NCBI RefSeq assembly: GCF_000172795.2
Contig: NZ_CP020947.1
Span: 1,553,001 to 1,617,000 of the forward strand
DNA: 64,000 nt
Direction of reading: 5' to 3'
Origin: Rhizobium sp. CIAT894
GTDB lineage: Bacteria; Pseudomonadota; Alphaproteobacteria; Rhizobiales; Rhizobiaceae
Below the pieces are notes generated by a model. The model saw only the letters and a program-made list of their open reading frames with translations. It ran no database searches and had not been told where the DNA came from. Below, one piece after another: positions 55,191 to 64,000 of this stretch. A program made the position numbers and the translations under genes. The first letter of the stretch is position 1. Every line of letters starts with the position of its first letter.

Positions 55191-56861
55191 ATGGCGAAAC
55201 AGGACGAGTTGGTATTCCTGCCTCTGGGCGGCGTTGGCGAGATCGGCATGAATCTCGCTCTTTATGGCTACGGCCCGCCCGAGCATCGCCAATGGATCAT
55301 GGTCGATTGCGGCGTCACTTTTCCCGGCCCGGACCTGCCGGGCGTCGACCTCGTGCTGCCCGATATCCGCTTCCTCGCCAGCGAGCGCAAGAACCTCAAG
55401 GCGATCATCATCACCCATGCGCATGAAGATCATTATGGTGCGCTCGCCGATCTCTGGCCGGGGCTCAACGTACCGGTCTATGCCTCGGGCTTTACCGCTG
55501 GTCTGCTCGAAGCCAAGCGTAATTTCGAGAAGGCGACGATCGTCGAAGTGCCGGTAACGCCGTTCAAGGCAGGCGATACGATCAATGCCGGCCCCTTCAG
55601 CATCGAGGGTGTCGCCGTCAACCATTCGATCCCCGAGCCGATGTCGCTGATGATCCGCACGCCGGCCGGCAACGTTATCCACACCGGCGACTGGAAGATC
55701 GACCACGAGCCCTCGCTCGGGCCGCTGACCGATGAGACGCGGTTCCGCCAGTTGGGCGACGAAGGCGTGCTGGCGCTGATGTGCGATTCCACCAATGCGC
55801 TGCGCGACGGTGTTTCGCCCTCCGAGAAGGATGTGTCGGAAAGCCTGCGCAAGATCATCGAGGATGCCGAGGGCCGGGTGGCGATCACCACCTTCTCGTC
55901 GAATGTCGGGCGTATCCGCACCATCGCCGAGGCTGCCGAGGCGGCAGGCCGCGAAGTGCTGCTGCTTGGCAGTTCGCTGAAGCGTGTCGTCAACGTCGCT
56001 CAGGACATCGGCCTGATGGAAGGCGTGAAGCCTTTCATCGCTGAGGAGGAATACGGCTATATCCCGCGCGACAAGGTCGTCGTCATCCTGACCGGCAGCC
56101 AGGGCGAGGCACGCGCAGCCCTTGCCAAGCTCTCCCGCGACGAGATGCGCAATGTGGCATTTGCCGCAGGCGATATCGTCGTCTTTTCCTCGCGCGCCAT
56201 CCCCGGCAACGAGAAGGCGATCCAGGATATCAAGAACGGCCTCGTCGAGCAGGGCGTGCATATCATCACCGACACCGAAGCCCTGGTCCATGTTTCCGGC
56301 CATCCGCGCCGCAACGAGTTGCAGCGGATGTACGAGTGGACGCGGCCGAAGATCGTCGTTCCCGTGCATGGCGAGGCGACGCACCTGACGGCGCACAAGG
56401 AGCTTGCCGAGCAATCCGGCATTGCGATCGTGCCGCGTGTGCGCAACGGCGATATCCTGCGGCTGGCGCCCGGTCCCGTCGAGGTGATCGGCGAGGCGCC
56501 GCATGGCCGGATCTATAAGGACGGCTCGCTGATCGGCGATTTCGACGAGATGGGCATCGGCGAACGCAAGAAGCTTTCCTATGTCGGCCATGTCGCGGTC
56601 AACGTCGTGCTCGACGCCCGTTATGACATCGTCGGTGATCCCGATCTCGTTGCGATCGGCCTGCCTGTTTATGACGACGAGGGCGAGGAGATGGAAGATA
56701 CGCTCTTCGACGCGGCGATCAGCGCCATCGAAAGCATTCCGCGCGCCCGTCGCAAGGATCTGGACATGCTGCAGGAGGCCGTGCGCCGGGCCATCCGTTC
56801 GGCCGCCAACCACGCCTGGGGCAAGAAGCCCGTCGTCACCGCCTTCGTCACCAAGGTCTGA
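55191..56861 (+). CDS. rnj: Ribonuclease J
   Basis: A 556-residue beta-CASP metallo-beta-lactamase nuclease with 5'-to-3' exonuclease and endonuclease activity in RNA processing. The zinc-binding HxHxDH motif is HAHEDH at residues 76-81, with HTGDWKID and MCDSTNA following; the beta-CASP and C-terminal regions are full length. Alphaproteobacteria carry RNase J alongside RNase E. It starts 17 bases after birA and ends two bases before mce. Confidence 0.96.
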   Translation: MAKQDELVFLPLGGVGEIGMNLALYGYGPPEHRQWIMVDCGVTFPGPDLPGVDLVLPDIRFLASERKNLKAIIITHAHEDHYGALADLWPGLNVPVYASGFTAGLLEAKRNFEKATIVEVPVTPFKAGDTINAGPFSIEGVAVNHSIPEPMSLMIRTPAGNVIHTGDWKIDHEPSLGPLTDETRFRQLGDEGVLALMCDSTNALRDGVSPSEKDVSESLRKIIEDAEGRVAITTFSSNVGRIRTIAEAAEAAGREVLLLGSSLKRVVNVAQDIGLMEGVKPFIAEEEYGYIPRDKVVVILTGSQGEARAALAKLSRDEMRNVAFAAGDIVVFSSRAIPGNEKAIQDIKNGLVEQGVHIITDTEALVHVSGHPRRNELQRMYEWTRPKIVVPVHGEATHLTAHKELAEQSGIAIVPRVRNGDILRLAPGPVEVIGEAPHGRIYKDGSLIGDFDEMGIGERKKLSYVGHVAVNVVLDARYDIVGDPDLVAIGLPVYDDEGEEMEDTLFDAAISAIESIPRARRKDLDMLQEAVRRAIRSAANHAWGKKPVVTAFVTKV

Positions 56862-56863
56862 CC

Positions 56864-57268
56864 ATGCTCGGCCGGGTCAACCATATCGCCATCGCCGTTC
56901 CCGATCTGGCGGTGGCGACGGCCGCCTACCGCGACACGCTGGGGGCTGCCGTATCGCAGCCGCAGCCTCTGCCGGAGCACGGCGTCACGGTCGTCTTCGT
57001 CGAATTGGAAAACACCAAGGTCGAATTGCTCGAGCCGCTTGGGCAGGCCTCGCCGATCGCAGCCTTCCTCGAAAAGAACCCGTCCGGCGGCATGCACCAC
57101 ATCTGCTACGAGGTGGACGATATCATTCTCGCCCGTGACCGGCTGGTCGAGGCGGGCGCCAGAGTGCTCGGCGACGGCAAGCCGAAGACCGGTGCGCATG
57201 GCAAGCCGGTGCTCTTTCTGCACCCCAAGGATTTCTTCGGCACGCTGATCGAACTCGAACAGGTTTGA
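56864..57268 (+). CDS. mce: Methylmalonyl-CoA epimerase
   Basis: A 134-residue vicinal-oxygen-chelate metalloenzyme that interconverts (2R)- and (2S)-methylmalonyl-CoA for propionate catabolism. The metal ligands are the His in RVNHIAIAVPD, the His in GGMHHICYEVDD and the Glu in FFGTLIELEQV. GGMHHICYEV is diagnostic of this family. It starts two bases after the rnj stop. Confidence 0.92.
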   Translation: MLGRVNHIAIAVPDLAVATAAYRDTLGAAVSQPQPLPEHGVTVVFVELENTKVELLEPLGQASPIAAFLEKNPSGGMHHICYEVDDIILARDRLVEAGARVLGDGKPKTGAHGKPVLFLHPKDFFGTLIELEQV

Positions 57269-57414
57269 GCGGTCTAACTGCGGCAGAGTGACCCGAAGGC
57301 GGCGAAATGTTTCGTACGCTTTGAATTGGCCGCCGTTCCGCCGTATAAGGGCGCCCAACTCAAAATGACAGAACGTCTTTCGCGTCCTGTCGGCGCGACA
57401 CCAACGGGACTCAT

Positions 57415-57690
57415 ATGCTCGAAATCTTTCTTCAGGGACTTGCCGTCTACTTCATCATCTGGTGGATGACGCTTTTCGCTGTCCTGCCGATCGGGCTGCG
57501 CACCCAGGCGGAAGACAATGATGTCGTGCTCGGCACCATTCCGAGCGCGCCCAGCCGGTTTCGCGCTGCCTTCGTCTTTTCGCTGACGACGGTGATTTCG
57601 GCGGTGATCTACGGCCTCTGGTATGTCTGCGACACCTATTTCGGCTGGGGCTTCGATGCCCTTCCACAACTCGGGCCGAGCTTCTATTGA
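57415..57690 (+). CDS. DUF1467 family small membrane protein
   Basis: A 91-residue protein with two membrane segments (about residues 8-26 and 52-72). The DUF1467 signature WWMTLFAVLPIGLRTQ is clear. The function is unknown; the gene is found at this position, after mce and before proS, in related rhizobia, which suggests a conserved but uncharacterised role. A terminator follows about 170 bases downstream. Confidence 0.85.
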   Translation: MLEIFLQGLAVYFIIWWMTLFAVLPIGLRTQAEDNDVVLGTIPSAPSRFRAAFVFSLTTVISAVIYGLWYVCDTYFGWGFDALPQLGPSFY

Positions 57691-57857
57691 AGGCTGGCTT
57701 TTGCTCAAACTTTGGGCAGATGTAAATTCGGCAGGCGGTATACCGTCATACCAATGTCATGCTTTACGGCAAAGAGCTCACGTAACGGAATGGGGCTCAT
57801 CTCCTAACGGAAGGCGGATGGGTTCTTGAGTGGGTTTAGGGGCCGAAAAATCAAAAA

Positions 57858-57882
57858 AAAACAAGGCTAAAAGCCTTGTTTT
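57858..57882 (+). terminator. Intrinsic terminator before proS
   Basis: An 11-bp perfect stem AAAACAAGGCT/AGCCTTGTTTT with loop AAA and T-rich 3' end, preceded by a run of A. It would also work on the minus strand. It probably ends the transcript from nuo/birA/rnj or from the DUF1467 gene. Confidence 0.85.
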
Positions 57883-58076
57883 AAGTATCGCGTGATCTGT
57901 AACCGTTGCCGGGGCTGCGACGAGCGCGCCTAAGATCTGATCCTCCCAAGACTTGACCGCGAATTCGGCAAGAATTTATCCTTCTTGCCTGTTTTGTGAG
58001 CTAAAGCTAGCTCAAACATTGGGCTTTGTCATCAGCTTTTTTTGCATTTTTGCTACACCCTAGCAAATTTTTTCTG

Positions 58077-58105
58077 TTGACAAGATTTTCGTTCAAGTCC
58101 TTATA
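58077..58105 (+). promoter_or_regulatory. Housekeeping promoter for proS
   Basis: TTGACA, a 17-base spacer, then CTTATA (with TATAAA one base further). A near-consensus vegetative promoter. Transcription would start about 165 bases before the proS start codon, giving a long leader. Confidence 0.6.
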
Positions 58106-58280
58106 AACACGCGCTTTTTCATGCCCTGTCATTTTGCGGGTGCGAACATGCGCATGCGGGAGGTTGCCGACACCAGTTGCGGGTTTCCTTCCCGCCGCGA
58201 AGCGGCTATGAACGCTCCCGACATTAACCATTGTCTTTCGATTCCGCCTGTTGCGGGATCCAACCGCCTCGGAATCCGCC

Positions 58281-59603
58281 ATGCGTCTGTCCCGCTATTT
58301 CATGCCCATCCTCAAGGAAAACCCCAAAGAGGCGGAAATCGTCTCCCACCGGCTGATGCTGCGCGCCGGCATGATCCGCCAGCAGTCGCAGGGCATTTAT
58401 TCCTGGCTGCCCTTGGGTAAGAAGGTTCTCGACAAGGTCAACAATATTATCCGCGAGGAGCAGAACCGCGCCGGCGCCATCGAGCTTTCGATGCCGACCC
58501 TGCAGTCGGCCGAGCTCTGGCAGGAAAGCGGCCGTTACGATGCCTACGGCAAGGAGATGCTGCGCATCAAGGACCGTCAGGATCGGCCGATGCTGTATGG
58601 TCCCACCAACGAGGAGATGGTGACGGATATTTTCCGCTCCTCCGTCAAGTCCTATAAGGACCTGCCGCTCAACCTCTATCACATCCAGCTGAAGTTCCGC
58701 GACGAGATCCGGCCGCGCTTCGGCACCATGCGCTCGCGCGAATTCATGATGAAGGATGCCTATTCCTTCGATCTGACGCGCGAAGGGGCGGAGCATTCCT
58801 ATAACAAGATGTTCGCCGCCTACCTCAGAACCTTCGATCGGCTTGGCCTGCGCGCCATTCCGATGCGCGCCGATACCGGCCCGATCGGCGGCAATCTCAG
58901 CCATGAATTCATCATCCTCGCCGATACCGGCGAATCCGAAGTCTTCTGCCATAAGGACTTCGTCGGCTTCGATACCCCCGGCGAAAACACCGATTTCGAC
59001 AGCGTCGAAGGCCTGCAGGCGATCTTCGAAAAGTGGACCTCGCTCTATGCGGCGACGTCGGAAATGCACGACGAGGCAGCTTTCAACGCCGTTCCCGAAG
59101 GCGACCGCCTTTCGGCCCGCGGCATCGAGGTCGGCCACATCTTCTATTTCGGCACGAAATATTCCGAGCCGATGGGCGCGAAAGTGCAGGGGCCTGACGG
59201 CAAGGAGCACTTCGTCCACATGGGTTCCTACGGTATCGGCCCGACACGCCTTGTTCCCGCCATCATCGAAGCATCGCATGATGAGAACGGAATCATCTGG
59301 CCGGCATCGGTCGCGCCCTTTGATGTCGTGGTGATCAACATGAAGGCGGGCGATCAGGCCTGCGACGATACTTGCGAGCTGATCTATGCCGCGCTGAGCA
59401 AGGCCGGCAAGGATGTGCTCTATGACGATACCGACGACCGGGCCGGCACGAAATTCGCGACCGCCGACCTGATTGGGGTGCCTTTCCAGATCATCGCCGG
59501 CCCGCGCGCGGTCGCCAACGGCGAGGTCGAGGTGAAGGACCGCAAGACCGGCGCGCGCGAAACGATGACCATCGAAGCGGCGATCAACAGGTTCGTGGCT
59601 TAA
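58281..59603 (+). CDS. proS: Prolyl-tRNA synthetase (short alphaproteobacterial type)
   Basis: A 440-residue class II synthetase charging tRNA-Pro. Motif 2 lies in [31 protein letters not shown] and motif 3 in [12 protein letters not shown]. It lacks the editing insertion domain found in the 570-residue E. coli enzyme, as is normal for alphaproteobacteria. The ATG at 58281 begins the family similarity; the frame runs ten codons further up. It precedes lolC by 15 bases. Confidence 0.95.
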   Translation: MRLSRYFMPILKENPKEAEIVSHRLMLRAGMIRQQSQGIYSWLPLGKKVLDKVNNIIREEQNRAGAIELSMPTLQSAELWQESGRYDAYGKEMLRIKDRQDRPMLYGPTNEEMVTDIFRSSVKSYKDLPLNLYHIQLKFRDEIRPRFGTMRSREFMMKDAYSFDLTREGAEHSYNKMFAAYLRTFDRLGLRAIPMRADTGPIGGNLSHEFIILADTGESEVFCHKDFVGFDTPGENTDFDSVEGLQAIFEKWTSLYAATSEMHDEAAFNAVPEGDRLSARGIEVGHIFYFGTKYSEPMGAKVQGPDGKEHFVHMGSYGIGPTRLVPAIIEASHDENGIIWPASVAPFDVVVINMKAGDQACDDTCELIYAALSKAGKDVLYDDTDDRAGTKFATADLIGVPFQIIAGPRAVANGEVEVKDRKTGARETMTIEAAINRFVA

Positions 59604-59618
59604 GGAAACGGAGGCGAA

Positions 59619-60923
59619 ATGGCAGAGGCAGCAGTGGACCGGAGTTCAAAATCCGGCTTGGGTCCGGCTGGCAGGCCATTTTCCACCTTCGAACGCCTCG
59701 TGGCCTGGCGCTATCTGCGCGCCCGCCGCAAGGAGGCCTTCATCTCTGTCATCGCCGGCTTCTCCTTCGTCGGCATCATGCTCGGCGTGGCGACGCTGAT
59801 CATCGTCATGGCCGTCATGAACGGCTTCCGCACCGAGCTCGTCTCGCGCATCCTCGGCATCAACGGCCACATGATCGTCCAGCCGTCCGACGGTCCCTTC
59901 ACCGATTATGCGGATCTCGCCAGCAGGCTGGGTGCCGTACCGGGAGTGAAGATGGCGCTGCCTTTGGTGGAAGGCCAGGTGCTTGCCTCCGCCCAGGCCG
60001 GCGGGAGCACCGGCGCGCTGGTGCGCGGCGTCCGCGCCGAGGACCTGACCAAACTCAAAGCGGTCTCCGAGAATATTAAGCCTGGCGACATGGTGGGTTT
60101 TGCCTCCGGCCAGGGGGTGTTGATCGGCACCGGCATGGCCACCCAGCTCGGCCTGAGCGTCGGCGACCTGATTACGTTGACGTCACCGGATGGTGACATT
60201 ACGCCGATGGGCGTCAGCCCGCGCGTCAAGTCCTACAAGATCTCCGGCCTCTTCGAGATCGGCATGTCGGAATATGATTCCTCGATCATCTTCATGCCGC
60301 TGGAAGAATCGCAGCTCTTTTTCAATGCCGAGGGACTGGTGCAGTCGATCGAACTCTTCGTCGATCACCCCGATGATATCGACACTCTGAGACCCAAGGT
60401 CGTGGAGGCGGCAGGCCGCCAAATCAACCTCACCGACTGGCGCCAGCGCAACCAGACCTTCTTCTCGGCGCTGCAGGTCGAGCGCAACGTCATGTTCATG
60501 ATCCTGACGCTGATCGTGCTGGTCGCGGCGCTGAACATCATCTCCGGCCTGATCATGCTGGTGAAGGACAAGGGCAGCGATATCGCCATTCTGCGCACCA
60601 TGGGTGCCAGCGCCGGCGCGATCATGCGCATCTTCTTCATGACCGGGGCGGCGATCGGTATCGTCGGCACCCTTGCCGGCGTCCTGCTCGGCGTGCTCGT
60701 CTGCGTCAACATCGAATCCATCCGCCAGTTCTTTTCCTGGATCTCCGGCACCGTGATCTTCAATCCGCAGGTCTATTTCCTCAGCCAGCTGCCGGCCGAG
60801 ATGGATCTCAGCGAAACGATCTCGATCGTCGTCATGGCGCTGACGCTCTCCTTCATCGCGACCATCTTCCCCGCCTGGCGCGCCTCCAGGCTCGATCCGG
60901 TGCAGGCCCTGCGCTACGAATAA
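59619..60923 (+). CDS. lolC: Lipoprotein-releasing ABC transporter permease LolC/LolE
   Basis: A 434-residue permease that extracts lipoproteins from the inner membrane for delivery to LolA. It has four membrane segments in the MacB/FtsX layout: one near residues 45-70, then a large periplasmic domain, then three near the C-terminus (VLVAALNIISGLIMLVKDK, GAAIGIVGTLAGVLLGVLVC, then the last). The N-terminal motif WRYLRARRKEAFISVIA is typical. A single LolC/E-type gene beside lolD is the usual alphaproteobacterial arrangement (sometimes called LolF). Confidence 0.93.
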   Translation: MAEAAVDRSSKSGLGPAGRPFSTFERLVAWRYLRARRKEAFISVIAGFSFVGIMLGVATLIIVMAVMNGFRTELVSRILGINGHMIVQPSDGPFTDYADLASRLGAVPGVKMALPLVEGQVLASAQAGGSTGALVRGVRAEDLTKLKAVSENIKPGDMVGFASGQGVLIGTGMATQLGLSVGDLITLTSPDGDITPMGVSPRVKSYKISGLFEIGMSEYDSSIIFMPLEESQLFFNAEGLVQSIELFVDHPDDIDTLRPKVVEAAGRQINLTDWRQRNQTFFSALQVERNVMFMILTLIVLVAALNIISGLIMLVKDKGSDIAILRTMGASAGAIMRIFFMTGAAIGIVGTLAGVLLGVLVCVNIESIRQFFSWISGTVIFNPQVYFLSQLPAEMDLSETISIVVMALTLSFIATIFPAWRASRLDPVQALRYE

Positions 60924-60938
60924 GGAATTGCCGTCTCT

Positions 60939-61622
60939 ATGAAACGCAACGTCGTTCTCAAGCTTACCGGCGTCGAACGCCATTACGGGCAGGGCGATAC
61001 GCTGCTCCCGATCCTGAAGGGCGCGGATTTTTCGCTGTCGAAAGGCGAGATCGTCGCCCTCGTCGCTCCTTCAGGCACCGGCAAGTCGACCCTGCTGCAT
61101 GTCGCCGGCCTGCTGGAGCATCCGGACGGCGGCGAGGTCAACATCAACGGCCATGCCTGCGACGGCCTTTCAGACGACAAACGCACGGCGATCCGCCGCA
61201 GCGAGATCGGCTTCGTCTACCAGTTCCACCATCTCCTGCCGGAGTTTTCGGCGCTTGAAAACATCATGATGCCGCAACTGATCGCCGGGCTGTCCTGGAA
61301 GGAAGCCGGCGAGCGGGCCGGTCAGCTTCTCGATTACATGCGCATCGGCCATCGTGGCGCCCATCGCCCCGGCGAACTTTCCGGCGGCGAGCAGCAGCGT
61401 GTTGCGATCGCCCGCGCCGTCGCCAATGCGCCGAGCTTGCTTCTGGCCGACGAACCGACCGGCAATCTCGACCCCGAAACGGCAGCTTACGTCTTCGACG
61501 CGCTGGCGGCGCTGGTGCGCCAATCCGGCCTCGCCGCCCTCATCGCCACCCACAATCACGACCTTGCCCGTCGCATGGATCGGCGCGTGACGATTTCGGA
61601 CGGCAAGATCGTCGATTTTTGA
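60939..61622 (+). CDS. lolD: Lipoprotein-releasing ABC transporter ATP-binding protein LolD
   Basis: A 227-residue ATPase driving LolC/E. Walker A is APSGTGKST, the signature is [14 protein letters not shown], Walker B is [13 protein letters not shown] and the switch histidine lies in ATHNHDLAR. The first Walker residue is Ala rather than the common Gly, a tolerated change. It follows lolC by 15 bases. Confidence 0.95.
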   Translation: MKRNVVLKLTGVERHYGQGDTLLPILKGADFSLSKGEIVALVAPSGTGKSTLLHVAGLLEHPDGGEVNINGHACDGLSDDKRTAIRRSEIGFVYQFHHLLPEFSALENIMMPQLIAGLSWKEAGERAGQLLDYMRIGHRGAHRPGELSGGEQQRVAIARAVANAPSLLLADEPTGNLDPETAAYVFDALAALVRQSGLAALIATHNHDLARRMDRRVTISDGKIVDF

Positions 61623-61704
61623 GACGATGGTCTGTGGCTGTTTGGTTTGCACCGATGCCGGCAGGCCGATGAGGCGCTGACCTCGCCAACCTCCTGGTCG
61701 GACA

Positions 61705-62169
61705 TCAGGGGATGACCAGCCCGCCGCGATAGTCGAGCACGTAAGCCCTCCGGCCCTCGACCATGATGCATTCCTGGCCGCTGAAGCTGTCACAGCCGCC
61801 GTCGCTTCTATCGACGTAGCGGCCGGACGGATGGTCGAATTCCATGCCGCCCAGAAACCGCCCCTCGCGATACATCGTCGACAGTGCCGCCTTGATCACC
61901 GTTCCGGCCGCTACACCATCGATGAGTTCAGGCGCAATGACACAGCCGAAATAATTCATCGCCCAGACCGGCTCGCCGGCAAACCATACCACCTCCTGTC
62001 CGGCGAAATCGGTGCCGCCGAGATAGCTGTCGAGATAGCGCCAGTCGCCGCTCTCATAACCGATATCATGGGAACCCGGCCGGCAGGGGGCATGCGGCAC
62101 GCCGCCGCCGACATAGGTCGCAGCCTTCGCCTCCACGATGAATTCATCCAGCTTCACAATGTCGAGCAT
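61705..62169 (-). CDS. DUF5680 domain protein preceded by an SOS box
   Basis: A 154-residue soluble protein of the DUF5680 family. Key stretches are LDEFIVEAKAATYVGGG, SHDIGYESGDWRYLDSYLGGTDFAGQEVVWF and PVWAMNYFG. Its function is unknown. The ATG at 62169 has GGAG six bases upstream; the frame stays open above it but runs through the regulatory region. A LexA-type box (GAAC-N7-GAAC) lies 50-64 bases upstream, so it is probably damage inducible. It is divergent from the 28-residue membrane peptide. Confidence 0.8.
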   Translation of the reverse strand: MLDIVKLDEFIVEAKAATYVGGGVPHAPCRPGSHDIGYESGDWRYLDSYLGGTDFAGQEVVWFAGEPVWAMNYFGCVIAPELIDGVAAGTVIKAALSTMYREGRFLGGMEFDHPSGRYVDRSDGGCDSFSGQECIMVEGRRAYVLDYRGGLVIP

Positions 62170-62218
62170 CTCATTCTCCTCTCGGCCGGATGCTGGCAAA
62201 TATGCTGGGGTATGTAAA

Positions 62219-62233
62219 GAACATAAAGAGAAC
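62219..62233 (-). promoter_or_regulatory. SOS (LexA) box upstream of the DUF5680 gene
   Basis: GAAC-ATAAAGA-GAAC on the plus strand, which is GTTC-N7-GTTC on the minus strand, the exact alphaproteobacterial LexA-binding direct repeat. It is 50 bases before the DUF5680 start codon, within a normal promoter distance. Confidence 0.75.
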
Positions 62234-62409
62234 ATACGCCGGAATTCAGAAGACGATTTGGGCGGTGGCCTATCTGAACGGAATGGCGGATCCGTCGAAG
62301 ATGGGTGGCTGCTGCCTATCGGATCGAGCGCAGGCCCCATGCGAATCGCCAAGCCCTTCCCGAGATTCTGCGAACACAAGAAAGGAGGAAAAGATTCCTG
62401 TTGACAACA

Positions 62410-62424
62410 GAACATACATCGAAC
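62410..62424 (+). promoter_or_regulatory. SOS (LexA) box upstream of the 28-residue peptide
   Basis: GAAC-ATACATC-GAAC, again an exact GAAC-N7-GAAC repeat. It lies right after TTGACA (62401-62406), a good -35 box, so LexA bound here would cover the promoter. It is 33 bases before the peptide start codon. The matching -10 (near 62424-62430, AAATTG) is weak. Confidence 0.78.
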
Positions 62425-62457
62425 AAATTGAAAACATAACGAGTAAAGGAGAGCCAA

Positions 62458-62544
62458 ATGACTGACATGATCCGTGATATCGCAGCATTCACCTCCATCG
62501 CAATGTTCGTTGCCAGCTTCTCGCTGATCGTCATGGCGATCTAA
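62458..62544 (+). CDS. 28-residue SOS-controlled membrane peptide, SidA-like in design
   Basis: A tiny gene of 28 codons starting at an ATG with a perfect AAAGGAG six bases upstream. The peptide begins MTDMIRD and continues as one uninterrupted hydrophobic helix of about 20 residues (IAAFTSIAMFVASFSLIVMA), long enough to cross the inner membrane. A LexA box and a -35 box sit just upstream. Caulobacter SidA, a 29-residue LexA-repressed inner-membrane division inhibitor, has the same size, topology and control. A hairpin follows ten bases past the stop. dnaE starts 117 bases later. Homology to SidA is not shown here. Confidence 0.7.
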   Translation: MTDMIRDIAAFTSIAMFVASFSLIVMAI

Positions 62545-62554
62545 AGTTTTCAGG

Positions 62555-62579
62555 GGACCGCATGGCTGTCATGCGGTCC
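62555..62579 (+). terminator. Strong hairpin directly after the 28-residue peptide gene
   Basis: GGACCGCATG and CATGCGGTCC pair perfectly over 10 bp with loop GCTGT, ten bases past the stop codon. No T-tract follows, so it could be a Rho-linked or weak terminator, or a stabilising 3' end that separates the peptide message from dnaE. Confidence 0.55.
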
Positions 62580-62661
62580 GGACGAGGGACTTCTTCTGGA
62601 CATCATCGCCTTCTATGCCGACAATGCGTCCGATTCATTCGGGTGATTGGGAAGGCATGCC

Positions 62662-64000
62662 ATGGCGGATACGGCAAAGGGTTCTACGGCTGAGGTGACC
62701 GGCGGCACGCCGGGCTTCATCCACCTGAGGGTCCATTCCGCCTATTCGCTTCTCGAGGGCGCACTGCCGCTGAAGAAGATCCTCTACAAGGCGACCGGCG
62801 ACAGCCAGCCGGCCATCGCCATTGCCGACACCAACAACCTGTTCATCGCCCTGGAATTTTCCCAGAAGGCGATGGACGAGGGCCTGCAGCCGATCATCGG
62901 CTGCCAGGTCTCGATCGACATGGAAGACGGGTTGGAGACGGAAAAGCGCGGCGGCCAGCAGGCTCTGGTCAAGCTGCCGTCGATCGTTCTTCTAGCTGCC
63001 ACGGATGGCGGTTACGAACGGCTGGTCGATCTCGTCAGCCGCGCCTATCTCGGCGGTGAAAGCAACCAGGCCATTCATGTCAAAGCTTCCTGGCTGGCCG
63101 AGGCCGGCACGGAAGGGTTGATCGCCTTGACCGGCGCTCTGACCGGGCCGGTCGATGCGGCGATCAGGGACGGTCATACCGCCCAGGCGGAGGCCCGGCT
63201 GCTGATGTTGAAGCGTCTCTTCGGCGACCGGCTCTATGTCGAACTGCAGCGGCATGGCGCCTATGATAAGCGCCACGAGCAGAAGATCGTCGGGCTCGCC
63301 TATACCAATGATCTGCCGCTGGTTGCGACCAATGAGGCCTTCTTCCCGACAAGGGACGATTACGACGCCCATGATGCGCTGATGGCGGTCGCCCACAACG
63401 CCATCGTCTCCGACGACAGTCGTTTTCGCCTGACGCCGGACCATTATCTGAAGAGCCGGGCCGAGATGGCCAAGCTCTTCGCCGACCTGCCGGAAGCGCT
63501 GGAGAATACGATCGAGATCGCCAGGCGCTGCTCCTTCGTGCTGAAGACGCGCAAGCCGATCCTGCCGCGCTTCACCGGGGCGACCGACGATGCCGAGGAG
63601 GCCGAACGCGCCGAGGCGAGCGAATTGCGCCGCCAGGCGGTCGAAGGGCTCGACATGCGGCTTGCAACGCTCGGCATGTCGCCGGGTTACGAGGAAAAGG
63701 AATATCGCGAGCGGCTGGATTTCGAGCTCAGCGTCATCGAGCGCATGCGTTTTCCCGGCTACTTTCTGATCGTTGCCGACTTCATCAAATGGGCCAAACA
63801 GCATGACATTCCGGTCGGTCCGGGTCGCGGTTCGGGCGCAGGCTCGCTGGTCGCCTACGCCTTGACGATCACCGACGTCGATCCGCTGCGGTTTTCGCTG
63901 CTGTTCGAACGCTTCCTCAATCCCGAACGCGTCTCGATGCCGGACTTCGACATCGACTTCTGCCAGGACCGCCGCGAAGAGGTGATCCGCTACGTCCAGG
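62662..64000 (+). CDS. dnaE: DNA polymerase III alpha subunit, 3' end outside window
   Basis: The first 446 residues of the replicative polymerase (usually about 1160). The PHP domain starts at [21 protein letters not shown] and runs to about residue 280. The polymerase palm begins with [16 protein letters not shown] and reaches [13 protein letters not shown], where the two catalytic aspartates lie, shortly before the window ends. The frame is open to the last base. GGAAGG lies upstream of the ATG at 62662. It could be partly cotranscribed with the SOS peptide, although a hairpin separates them. Confidence 0.95.
   Translation, partial: MADTAKGSTAEVTGGTPGFIHLRVHSAYSLLEGALPLKKILYKATGDSQPAIAIADTNNLFIALEFSQKAMDEGLQPIIGCQVSIDMEDGLETEKRGGQQALVKLPSIVLLAATDGGYERLVDLVSRAYLGGESNQAIHVKASWLAEAGTEGLIALTGALTGPVDAAIRDGHTAQAEARLLMLKRLFGDRLYVELQRHGAYDKRHEQKIVGLAYTNDLPLVATNEAFFPTRDDYDAHDALMAVAHNAIVSDDSRFRLTPDHYLKSRAEMAKLFADLPEALENTIEIARRCSFVLKTRKPILPRFTGATDDAEEAERAEASELRRQAVEGLDMRLATLGMSPGYEEKEYRERLDFELSVIERMRFPGYFLIVADFIKWAKQHDIPVGPGRGSGAGSLVAYALTITDVDPLRFSLLFERFLNPERVSMPDFDIDFCQDRREEVIRYVQ

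Larger units (their letters stand above)
57691..58280. other. Long gap between DUF1467 gene and proS
   Basis: A 590-base gap without a supported gene. It contains the palindrome CGGTATACCG (57736-57745) followed by another ATACC half-site, the terminator at 57858-57882, a dyad TGAGCTA-AAGC-TAGCTCA near 57998-58015, and the proS promoter at 58077-58105. The sequence before the proS promoter is AT-rich. Confidence 0.5.

Overview
The window looks like chromosomal DNA of a Rhizobium of the leguminosarum/etli/phaseoli type. The basis is high GC content, alphaproteobacterial gene neighbourhoods (rplM-rpsI, clpP-clpX-lon-hupB, nuoA-N followed by birA, rnj, mce, a DUF1467 gene, proS, lolC, lolD and dnaE), rhizobial small families (DUF982, DUF1127, DUF1467), an FMN-riboswitch-linked RibN-type riboflavin importer and rhizobial-type regulatory sites (PHO boxes and GAAC-N7-GAAC LexA boxes). 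The species is inferred from gene content only.

Region 1-11 kb is mostly housekeeping: the end of ctaA, a TauE/SafE exporter, argC and speB, ribosomal genes rplM-rpsI with a clear promoter and a hairpin at the very start of their leader, a LysR regulator divergent from a DUF1127 gene, an enoyl-CoA hydratase, an EamA transporter, a small secreted protein, a CoA-binding protein and metY. Region 11.2-13.8 kb is a patchy, decaying segment: a DUF982 gene, an orphan small gene, a tRNA-like sequence at the broken end of an Old Yellow Enzyme gene, and a cupin gene split by one frameshift.

Region 14-23 kb carries two c-di-GMP enzymes, a pstSCAB phosphate transporter with an upstream PHO box but no phoU or phoB behind it, and a cytochrome P450. 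Region 23-29 kb is the protein quality-control block clpP, clpX, lon, hupB. Region 29-37 kb has the FMN riboswitch and ribN, a large secreted phytase-like/beta-propeller protein with a near-perfect PHO box, extragenic palindromic repeats, an aldo/keto reductase, a cupin, a methyltransferase, a glutathione peroxidase and small unknowns, then tRNA-Val and two identical tRNA-Asp genes.

Region 38-54 kb is the complete 14-subunit complex I operon. It has two extra genes: a 90-residue exported protein between nuoD and nuoE, and a 228-residue protein between nuoF and nuoG whose C-terminal domain duplicates the extension on NuoE. Region 54-64 kb has birA, rnj, mce, proS and the lipoprotein exporter lolC-lolD. 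Just before dnaE (cut off by the window end) lies the most interesting spot: two LexA-type SOS boxes between a DUF5680 gene and an unannotated 28-residue single-span membrane peptide with a strong ribosome binding site. It resembles in design, not demonstrably in sequence, the SOS-induced division inhibitor SidA of Caulobacter.
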